6,705 bases of DNA from an uncultured Eubacteriales bacterium (GTDB lineage Bacteria > Bacillota > Clostridia > Oscillospirales > Oscillospiraceae). Position 1 is the stretch's first letter, and each line of letters begins with the position of its first letter. Under the pieces are notes generated by a model. The model was not told where the DNA came from. It saw nothing but the letters and a program-made list of their open reading frames with translations, and did not search any database. The DNA lies in the NCBI GenBank assembly GCA_905210385.1, contig CAJLWS010000085.1:1-6705 (forward strand). Reading direction: 5' to 3'. Shown one piece after another: positions 1-4,498 of the stretch. The translations under genes and the position numbers were made by a program.

Positions 1-117
1 CTGGCGCGGCTTGGCCGGGTGGAAACGGTGCTGCCCGGCGGCCATGGATGCCACCTGGAATCCATGCCTGATTTTTTAAAATCGATTGCTAATTTTTTCG
101 AGAAGCAAGTAAAATAA
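1..117 (+). CDS. C-terminal end of a probable alpha/beta-hydrolase (5' truncated)
   Basis: Reading from base 1 gives 38 codons and a TAA at 115-117; the gene begins before the window. The visible tail contains LPGGHGCHLESMPDFL, which matches the usual last strand and helix of alpha/beta-hydrolases: a G-G-H-x-x-H-L-E turn carrying the catalytic histidine of the Ser-Asp/Glu-His triad, then P-x-x-F and a closing amphipathic helix. The enzyme would hydrolyse an ester, amide or similar small substrate, which cannot be named from this fragment. The nucleophile elbow and acidic residue lie outside the window. Base composition becomes AT-rich in the last third of the fragment and stays so downstream. 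The gene may be host chromosome next to a mobile element, or cargo within one. The family call rests on one short motif and is moderately secure. Confidence 0.6.
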   Translation: MARLGRVETVLPGGHGCHLESMPDFLKSIANFFEKQVK

Positions 118-514
118 TATCTGAGGAACAAATAGCAGGGCTCCTCGACTTGGAGACAATTTCGCAAATCAAAGGGAAATAGCTATGTGAAAGCCAGTGT
201 ATGTGCTTTTTAGCATCATTTTTGTGCGCACTGATCGTCAATTGACCAAAGGATATCTTAGGTGATAGTAGGTAAGTGCAGGTATTTTACAGCAAGTGTA
301 ACCTTTAATATGCTCGCTGATTCGCTTGTTTTCACTCGTATTCTCACATTTTGAATTATTTAGTAGACCTTACGGTGGTCAAGCATATCTATTTTTGCGA
401 AACTTATTCTACCTTATTAAATCAAAAAACGTAGTTCCGTTTTTGAAAAATCACGGATTCAGAGATGCAGCAGGGCAAAAAGTGACTCGAACCCTGCCTC
501 TCTCCCTATCACAG
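118..514. other. AT-rich stretch without a convincing gene
   Basis: No reading frame here has a good start, a ribosome binding site and protein-like content together. Composition is clearly more AT-rich than the coding DNA on the right. Visible small structures are an AAAAACG/CGTTTTT hairpin (425-431 with 438-444), a GACC/GGTC inverted repeat at about 366-380, and a GCAGGG/CCCTGC pair (470-475 with 492-497) just before the terminator. A frame running on from the hydrolase end (about 120-182) reads protein-like for 20 codons but has no start, so it may be a gene remnant. The stretch could be an element boundary, a long leader, or decayed DNA; the sequence alone does not decide. Confidence 0.5.
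242..269 (+). promoter_or_regulatory. possible sigma-A promoter in the AT-rich stretch
   Basis: TTGACC at 242-247 matches five of six bases of a -35 box. After a 16-bp spacer, GATAGT at 264-269 matches four of six bases of a -10 box. A transcript from here would run into the terminator at 515-564 and, on read-through, into the lipoprotein gene. A second weak candidate is TTGCGA at 395-400 with TAAATC at 418-423 (17-bp spacer). In AT-rich DNA such matches arise by chance, so confidence is low. Confidence 0.25.
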
Positions 515-564
515 GCCGCCTGCGGCCCACCGAACCTTTTCGGTGGACTGCAGGCGGCTTTTTT
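515..564 (+). terminator. strong intrinsic terminator
   Basis: The arm GCCGCCTGC (515-523) pairs with GCAGGCGGC (550-558). Inside it CCACCGAA (527-534) pairs with TTCGGTGG (539-546) around a 4-base loop, and six T residues follow at 559-564. This is a two-part GC-rich stem with a U-tract, the classic Rho-independent form, acting on + strand transcription. No complete gene lies between the hydrolase end and this site. It therefore ends either a long 3' tail of the hydrolase transcript, an unrecognised RNA, or a leader transcript for the surface-protein genes, in which case it would act as an attenuator. Confidence 0.85.
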
Positions 565-589
565 CATTTCAGCCATGGAGGTGAAGCAC

Positions 590-655
590 ATGACCAGCCG
601 CAGCAATCCGCCCCGCCCCCGGGGTCCCCCCGAGGCGCCCCGAACACAGAATTAG
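590..655 (+). CDS. proline-rich 21-residue small ORF, possible leader peptide
   Basis: ATG at 590 is preceded by GGAGGTG (577-583) at a 6-base spacing, a strong ribosome binding site. The product is 21 residues, with 6 prolines in a short P-P-R-P-R-G-P-P-E-A-P run that is prone to ribosome stalling. The stop (653-655) abuts the ribosome binding site AAAAGGAG (656-663) of the lipoprotein gene, so translation of the two could be coupled. The terminator lies just upstream. It could be a regulatory leader, the remnant N-terminus of a lost gene, or a chance ORF in GC-rich DNA. No family is recognised; the support is the ribosome binding site and the position. Confidence 0.35.
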   Translation: MTSRSNPPRPRGPPEAPRTQN

Positions 656-672
656 AAAAGGAGTTTTCAGCT

Positions 673-1209
673 ATGAATCACAGCACTGCAAACCATTCCC
701 CCTGGCGAAAGGCCCTGCTGACAGCCCTGCTCTGCCTGGCCTGCGCCCTGCTGGGCGCCGCCCTCACCGGCTGCCAGGACACAGCGGCTGAGCCCACCCC
801 CACCGGCCTCGTCTATGACGACGCCGCTGTCGAGGGCGGCTGGGAGAGCCTGGGCCGGGAGGAGATTGAGGAAAACCTGAACCAGCAGGTGGAGGAGGGG
901 TACATCAACATCTCCATGAACGCCTCCCCGGTCTTTGAAAACGGCCAGGCCGAGGGCAACCTCATGATTGTCAACGAGACGGTCAACCGCTACCCCCAGC
1001 AGGTGGTCATCACCCGGGACGACACTGGGGAAACCATCTACACCTCCGCCGCCATCCCCGTGGGCAGCAAGATTGCCGCCGACACCTTGGACGTGGACCT
1101 GGAGGCGGGCACCTACGACTGCACCGCCATGTTCCACTCTCTGGACCCGGACACCGGGGCCGTCTTAGGCTCCGCCGGGGCCAGTATCACCATCACCGTG
1201 CAAAACTAA
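673..1209 (+). CDS. secreted lipoprotein with a domain shared with the SLH protein
   Basis: This is a 178-residue lipoprotein anchored to the outer face of the cytoplasmic membrane. W11-R12-K13 precede a hydrophobic stretch (about 14-32), and a lipobox L-T-G-C puts the lipidated cysteine at residue 34. A short linker follows with the E/T/P-rich start usual for Gram-positive lipoproteins. Residues about 77-177 look like one all-beta, Ig-like domain. It shares with the C-terminus of the SLH protein at 2619-3971 the motif RDDTGE (115-120), then 26 residues later G-x-Y-x-C-T-A (146-152), then V-L-G (164-166) and a closing I-T strand. ATG at 673 is chosen because AAAAGGAG lies at 656-663. The next gene starts 30 bp downstream, so they are probably co-transcribed. 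No enzymatic motif is visible. A structural or docking role in a surface assembly is inferred, and no named family is recognised. Confidence 0.85.
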   Translation: MNHSTANHSPWRKALLTALLCLACALLGAALTGCQDTAAEPTPTGLVYDDAAVEGGWESLGREEIEENLNQQVEEGYINISMNASPVFENGQAEGNLMIVNETVNRYPQQVVITRDDTGETIYTSAAIPVGSKIAADTLDVDLEAGTYDCTAMFHSLDPDTGAVLGSAGASITITVQN

Positions 1210-1239
1210 TTAAATCTATTCAATCAAAGGAGAATCTCT

Positions 1240-1854
1240 ATGAAAATCAAGAACCTGAAGCGTTTCGCCGCCCTGTCCATGGCCCTTTGCCTGTCCCTGT
1301 CCCTCATGACCGCCGCCTCCGCCTCCAATGAGGCCACCAGTTCCGGCGGTACCGCCTCCTCCAACGTCACCCTCAGTTCCACCGAGGACGGCTCCCTGGA
1401 GGGCACCCCCGCCGCCACTGCCATGTCGGTCACTGTCCCCACCGTCCTGCCCATCGCTGTGGGCACCGATGGCTCCGTGGCCACCGCTTCTGATGCCAAA
1501 ATCACAAACAATTCCTACGGCGCGGTGAAGGTGTCCTCCGTGACGATCCAGGCCGCCGAGGGCTGGCACCTGGCGGCCTTCGAGACCAACATGGCGGATG
1601 AGAAGGTGGACAGCAACCTCATCGGCTTTGCCCTGACCATCGGGGGCGGCGCCCAGCTGGCCACCAACGAGAGCAGCACTGAGACCCAGACCCTGCTGGA
1701 CGCCGCTGCGGAAGGCTGCTATATGACCGGCGCGGGAAACACCTCCGGCAATGCTGTGACCATCGCCTATGACGCCGTGGTGTCCCCCGTGTCCAACGCG
1801 TTCACCAACACCGGCGTGGCCAGCGTGGTCTTCACCGTGGAGTGGGATATCTAA
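1240..1854 (+). CDS. small secreted domain-B protein, first copy
   Basis: This 204-residue exported protein has a signal peptide: K/R-rich start, hydrophobic core about 9-26, likely cleavage after A-S-A near residue 29. A Ser/Thr/Gly-rich linker (about 30-60) follows, then a beta-rich domain from about 62 to the end. The domain begins with SVTVP (63-67), has G-W at 108-109 and [13 protein letters not shown] (118-130), and ends with Y-D-A (177-179) and a strand V-V-F-T-V-E-W-D-I. The same order and spacing occur in the C-terminus of the protein at 4499-5821, and a reduced version in the protein at 3987-4487. There is no sortase signal, lipobox or membrane anchor, so it is released or held by other surface proteins. 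Its ribosome binding site AAAGGAG is at 1226-1232. The fold resembles a pilin-like or WxL-like beta sandwich only in general character. Function is unknown; a surface subunit role is inferred. Confidence 0.85.
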   Translation: MKIKNLKRFAALSMALCLSLSLMTAASASNEATSSGGTASSNVTLSSTEDGSLEGTPAATAMSVTVPTVLPIAVGTDGSVATASDAKITNNSYGAVKVSSVTIQAAEGWHLAAFETNMADEKVDSNLIGFALTIGGGAQLATNESSTETQTLLDAAAEGCYMTGAGNTSGNAVTIAYDAVVSPVSNAFTNTGVASVVFTVEWDI

Positions 1855-1866
1855 GACGAAACTTTG

Positions 1867-1915
1867 TGCAAAGGTAAAAGCCAGTTTCAAGTATCCACTG
1901 GAAGTTGCCTTTGCA
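1867..1915 (+). repeat. imperfect long inverted repeat (hairpin)
   Basis: TGCAAAGG (1867-1874) pairs with CCTTTGCA (1908-1915), and inside it CCAGT (1881-1885) pairs with ACTGG (1897-1901). The two stems are separated by a 6 x 6 internal loop and capped by 11 bases. It starts 12 bases after the stop of the preceding secreted-protein gene. There is no following T-run, so it is a poor intrinsic terminator. It could stabilise or process the upstream mRNA, or bind a protein. Confidence 0.5.
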
Positions 1916-1930
1916 TCTTAGGAAAAGGAC

Positions 1931-1959
1931 TTGCGCATCTATCATAATCATAATATAAT
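1931..1959 (+). promoter_or_regulatory. sigma-A promoter of the toxin-antitoxin operon
   Basis: TTGCGC (1931-1936), a 17-bp spacer, and a perfect TATAAT (1954-1959) place a transcription start near 1966, about 26 bases before the antitoxin ATG. The surrounding DNA is AT-rich, unlike the flanking genes. This is the best promoter match in the window and fits independent expression of the toxin-antitoxin pair. Confidence 0.7.
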
Positions 1960-1974
1960 TCGTATAGAATAATG
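1954..1974. promoter_or_regulatory. possible antitoxin operator overlapping the -10 box
   Basis: An imperfect palindrome has arms TATAATTC (1954-1961) and GAATAATG (1967-1974) around GTATA, with six of eight positions complementary and a perfect ATTC/GAAT core. It covers the -10 box and the likely start point. Phd/YefM-family antitoxins usually repress their own operon by binding palindromes in exactly this position. The assignment is inference from position and symmetry. Confidence 0.4.
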
Positions 1975-1991
1975 CACGGAGGCGAAACTGT

Positions 1992-2270
1992 ATGGTCATC
2001 AAGTCATCGACAACCCTTCGAAATGATTATGATGGAATGGTCAAGTTGGCCAAAGAGCGGCAGGAACCGATCTTTATTACCAGAAATGGCGATGGAGAGA
2101 TGGTGTTCCTCCCCATTGAGGTCTGGGAGCGCAGGGAAGCGGAACTAAACCTGCTGGCCGAAATGCTGCGGCGGGAGCAAAACCGTCAGGCGGGAGCAAG
2201 AACGTTCAGCATGGAGGAAATGCACAGCCTGACGGAGGAGATGCTGAATGAAGATCGAATGGCTCTATGA
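1992..2270 (+). CDS. Phd/YefM-family antitoxin
   Basis: This 92-residue cytoplasmic antitoxin would neutralise the toxin encoded by the overlapping downstream gene and repress the operon. Residues 1-50 fit the Phd/YefM DNA-binding fold: a start resembling I-x-x-S-T-T-L-R-x-x, a helix ending K-E-R-x-E-P-I, the strand I-F-I-T-R-N-G, and V-F-L-P-I-E-V-W. Residues about 50-92 are charged and helical, with F-S-M-E-E-M-H-S-L-T-E-E-M-L as the probable toxin-binding segment that folds on contact. Length is normal for the family. The start is supported by GGAGG at 1978-1982. It overlaps the toxin gene by 23 bp, the usual arrangement for balanced synthesis. The gene is less GC-rich than the exported-protein genes around it, which suggests it was acquired as a separate module. 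Confidence 0.9.
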   Translation: MVIKSSTTLRNDYDGMVKLAKERQEPIFITRNGDGEMVFLPIEVWERREAELNLLAEMLRREQNRQAGARTFSMEEMHSLTEEMLNEDRMAL

Positions 2271-2556
2271 GGCCCAGCGGGAGTATCATGACTTTCTGAC
2301 CTACTATCTCACGATGGTTGGGGAAAAATATGCCCGGCGATTCAGCGAGAGAATCTTGGGGGCTGTGTCAAAACTGGAGGATATCCCGGAACTGGGTGTT
2401 CTTAAATCGGATACGCTGATGGGAAAGCATGGATTTCGCGCCCTGTTTATCGAGCAGTATGTCTGCGTCTATAAGATTATAGAGGACACCGTATATATCT
2501 ATCACTTGGCAGACGCACGAAAAAACTATATCTATCATATTTTTGGAACAGAATAA
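2248..2556 (+). CDS. RelE/ParE-family toxin
   Basis: This 102-residue type II toxin is the partner of the antitoxin encoded just upstream. RelE-like members cut mRNA on the ribosome, while ParE-like members poison DNA gyrase; the sequence does not clearly decide which. The family layout is visible: an N-terminal strand (M-K-I-E-W-L) with a two-helix hairpin (Y7 to about 44), then G-F-R-A-L-F-I-E-Q-Y (62-71), V-C-V-Y-K-I, and a C-terminal strand and tail Y-I-Y-H-L-A-D-A-R-K-N-Y (83-94). R64 and the C-terminal R91/Y94 are at positions where family members carry functional residues. Length is typical and there is no sign of decay. ATG at 2248 lies inside the antitoxin frame, with GGAGGAG at 2234-2240 as ribosome binding site. 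A possible terminator palindrome follows 15 bp after the stop. Confidence 0.9.
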   Translation: MKIEWLYEAQREYHDFLTYYLTMVGEKYARRFSERILGAVSKLEDIPELGVLKSDTLMGKHGFRALFIEQYVCVYKIIEDTVYIYHLADARKNYIYHIFGTE

Positions 2557-2571
2557 CGACACGATACACGG

Positions 2572-2599
2572 AAGGGAGCGGCCCGCGGGCCGCTCCCTT
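2572..2599 (+). terminator. perfect 28-bp GC-rich palindrome, probable weak terminator
   Basis: The arms AAGGGAGCGGCCCG (2572-2585) and CGGGCCGCTCCCTT (2586-2599) are exact reverse complements. Transcribed rightwards they give a very stable hairpin followed by an interrupted pyrimidine tail, TCCTATTT (2600-2607), so termination after the toxin gene is plausible but may be leaky. It sits between the toxin stop and the ribosome binding site GGAGGG (2608-2613) of the SLH gene. No separate promoter is obvious in the 62-bp gap, so the SLH gene may depend on read-through past this hairpin. Confidence 0.6.
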
Positions 2600-2618
2600 T
2601 CCTATTTGGAGGGACACA

Positions 2619-3971
2619 ATGAGAAAACTGAAACGATTGACCGCACTCATCCTGGCCCTGGTGCTGTGCGCCGGGATGATGACCTACGCCAGCGCCGCGG
2701 ACATGGGGAACTTCACCGACGTGGACCCGGCGGCCTGGTACTATGAGGCGGTGGGCGAGGCGGTGGACAACGGCCTGCTCATCGGCAAGGGGGAGGGTGT
2801 CCTGGACCCCCAGGGCTCCCTCACCCGGGCGGAGATGGCCGCCGTGATCAACCGGGCCTTCGGCGCCTATGTGGAGGGGGATATCTCCCGGTTCACCGAC
2901 GTGCCTGAGGACGCCTGGTACTACGATGAGATCGCCATGGCCTACCACATGGGCACCTATGTGGGCGCTGGGGAGGACACCATGGCCCCGGAGGCGGACA
3001 TCACCCGGCAGGAGGCCATGGCCGTGGTGGCCCGGGCCCTTCAGTTGGACCTGGAGGACTACGGAAACACCGACCTGTCCGCCTTCGCCGACGCCGGAGC
3101 CATCTCCGGCTGGGCCCTGCCCTACGTCCGGGCCATGGTGGGGGCCGGGTATATCCAGGGCTGGGACTCTAAGCTGTTCCCCCGGGACGCCATCACCCGG
3201 GCGGAGTTTGCCCAGGTCTTTGCCAACATCATTGGGGAGTACCTGACGGAACCCGGCACCTACACCCAGGACTATGAGGGTAATCTGCTGGTGCGCACGG
3301 ACAATGTGACTTTGCGGGACCTGACTGTGGACGGCGACCTCATCCTCGGCTGCGGCGCGGCGGACGGGGCGGTCACCTTAGACAACGTCACCGTCACCGG
3401 CCGGGTGGTGGTGTGGGGCGGCGGCACCAATGCCGTTTGGATGGACAACGGCACCGATGTGGCAGACCTCATCGTCTGCCGGGTGGACAACCCGGTAAAG
3501 GTCATCTTCGACCGGGACTCCACCCTGAAGGTCTACGACAAGATAGACGTCACCATCACGGACCGGGCGGAGGCCTTTGAGGAGACGGAGGTCCTCTTCT
3601 ACGACATCTCCGGCATCCTGGGCGAGCAGGATCAGGTAAACGGCACGGTGGAGGACAGCCAGATTGTCCTCTCCATCCCCGCCCACCTGTTTGCCACTGT
3701 GGGAGACACCGCCCTGCCGATAGAGTTGGTCAACGGCAGCGAGGGGGACACCTACCAGGTGGAGCTGCGCCGGGACGACACCGGGGAGCTGGCGGCAGAG
3801 CCCGTCACCCTCACTCCCAACGGGGCCCTGCTGGCGATACGGCTGGTGGAACCCCTGCCCATGGGGGACTACCCCTGCACAGCCACCGTCACCGCAACCC
3901 GGGACGGCCAGGTGCTGGGCACGGTAGAAATCGCGGTCACCATCCACTCCGGCTACCTTTGGAATTTGTGA
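2619..3971 (+). CDS. SLH-domain cell-wall-anchored protein with beta-helix and Ig-like domains
   Basis: This 450-residue surface protein has a signal peptide at 1-26, cleaved after A-S-A. Three SLH repeats follow at about 32-81, 92-141 and 156-205. Each opens with F-T-D-V or F-A-D, has a W-Y/W-A pair, and closes with a T-R-A/Q-E motif (LTRAE 68-72, ITRQE 128-132, ITRAE 192-196). Such repeats hold proteins non-covalently on pyruvylated secondary cell-wall polysaccharide. Residues about 224-315 alternate V/L-rich short strands (V-T-L-R-D-L-T-V-D-G-D-L, V-T-L-D-N-V-T-V) with a W-G-G-G-T turn, as in right-handed beta-helices, and include C245 and C287. Residues about 340-445 form the Ig-like domain shared with the upstream lipoprotein (RDDTGE 385-390, GDYPCTA 416-422). 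The ribosome binding site is GGAGGG at 2608-2613. The next gene follows after 15 bp. No catalytic motif is seen; a wall-bound scaffold role is inferred. Confidence 0.9.
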   Translation: MRKLKRLTALILALVLCAGMMTYASAADMGNFTDVDPAAWYYEAVGEAVDNGLLIGKGEGVLDPQGSLTRAEMAAVINRAFGAYVEGDISRFTDVPEDAWYYDEIAMAYHMGTYVGAGEDTMAPEADITRQEAMAVVARALQLDLEDYGNTDLSAFADAGAISGWALPYVRAMVGAGYIQGWDSKLFPRDAITRAEFAQVFANIIGEYLTEPGTYTQDYEGNLLVRTDNVTLRDLTVDGDLILGCGAADGAVTLDNVTVTGRVVVWGGGTNAVWMDNGTDVADLIVCRVDNPVKVIFDRDSTLKVYDKIDVTITDRAEAFEETEVLFYDISGILGEQDQVNGTVEDSQIVLSIPAHLFATVGDTALPIELVNGSEGDTYQVELRRDDTGELAAEPVTLTPNGALLAIRLVEPLPMGDYPCTATVTATRDGQVLGTVEIAVTIHSGYLWNL

Positions 3972-3986
3972 TAGGAGGCGATTCGT

Positions 3987-4487
3987 TTGAAAAACAGACT
4001 GTTGGCTCTGATTTTGAGCCTGGTGTCGGCAGCCGCCCTGGCCCTGTCCGCCTCGGCGGCCCAGACCCACGAGGTACCCGTCACCCTCACGGTGGTGAAC
4101 ACCCAGCAGCGGATTTCCGTCACCGTCCCCGCCGCCCTGCCGGTGTCGGTGGTGGACGGCTATGTGGTCACCGCCACCAACGCCGCCATCCGCAACACCG
4201 CGGCGGAGGGGGCGGTGCACATTGCCGCTGTGACGGTCACCGACGGCACCCTTGCTGTGGGACACTACGAGCATTTTGAAGAAGGGGCTGCCAACACCAT
4301 CGCCCTCTCCCTCAACGGCTGGCCCCCCCGGGGAGCCGGGGAACTGGCCATCACGGAGGAAGCCTTCCCGGCCATCGGGGCGGGAGAATCCTTGGCGCTC
4401 AATTACGACGCCAAGGTGAACGCCGTGGGAGAGCCGAAAAATGAGACAGCCGCCACGGTGGTTTTCACCATTGCGGCGGCAGAGTAA
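3987..4487 (+). CDS. small secreted domain-B protein, second and reduced copy
   Basis: This 166-residue exported protein starts at TTG 3987, chosen because AGGAGG (3973-3978) lies 8 bases upstream and the product then begins directly with a standard signal peptide (K2, R4, hydrophobic 5-20, cleavage after A-S-A near 24). The mature part opens with SVTVP (44-48), reaches Y-D-A at 140-142, and ends with V-V-F-T-I, as in the other domain-B proteins. It lacks their [13 protein letters not shown] motif, the region having H-Y-E-H-F-E-E-G instead, and has a shorter terminus (A-A-A-E rather than a tryptophan-containing end). It is the most divergent copy and may pack in a different position. The gene lies 15 bp after the SLH gene and 11 bp before the next one, so translation is probably coupled. 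The weaker start codon may lower its dose. Function is unknown. Confidence 0.8.
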   Translation: MKNRLLALILSLVSAAALALSASAAQTHEVPVTLTVVNTQQRISVTVPAALPVSVVDGYVVTATNAAIRNTAAEGAVHIAAVTVTDGTLAVGHYEHFEEGAANTIALSLNGWPPRGAGELAITEEAFPAIGAGESLALNYDAKVNAVGEPKNETAATVVFTIAAAE

Positions 4488-4498
4488 GGAGGCGCGGC

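Noticed and set aside
425..444. AAAAACG/CGTTTTT hairpin as a second terminator
   Set aside because: The stem is mostly A-T pairs and is too weak for an intrinsic terminator.
470..497. tRNA fragment suggested by a minus-strand GGTTCGAGTC-like stretch
   Set aside because: The flanks do not form a 5-bp T-arm around the loop, and no acceptor or anticodon arms are visible; it only gives a GCAGGG/CCCTGC hairpin.
326..655. 109-codon frame across the AT-rich stretch and the terminator
   Set aside because: It starts at TTG without a ribosome binding site and runs straight through the strong terminator at 515-564; only its last 22 codons, from ATG 590, have a good ribosome binding site.
1216..1890. 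224-codon open frame on the minus strand
   Set aside because: It is antisense to the domain-B protein gene, with a Gly/His-rich composition typical of a reverse-frame artefact.
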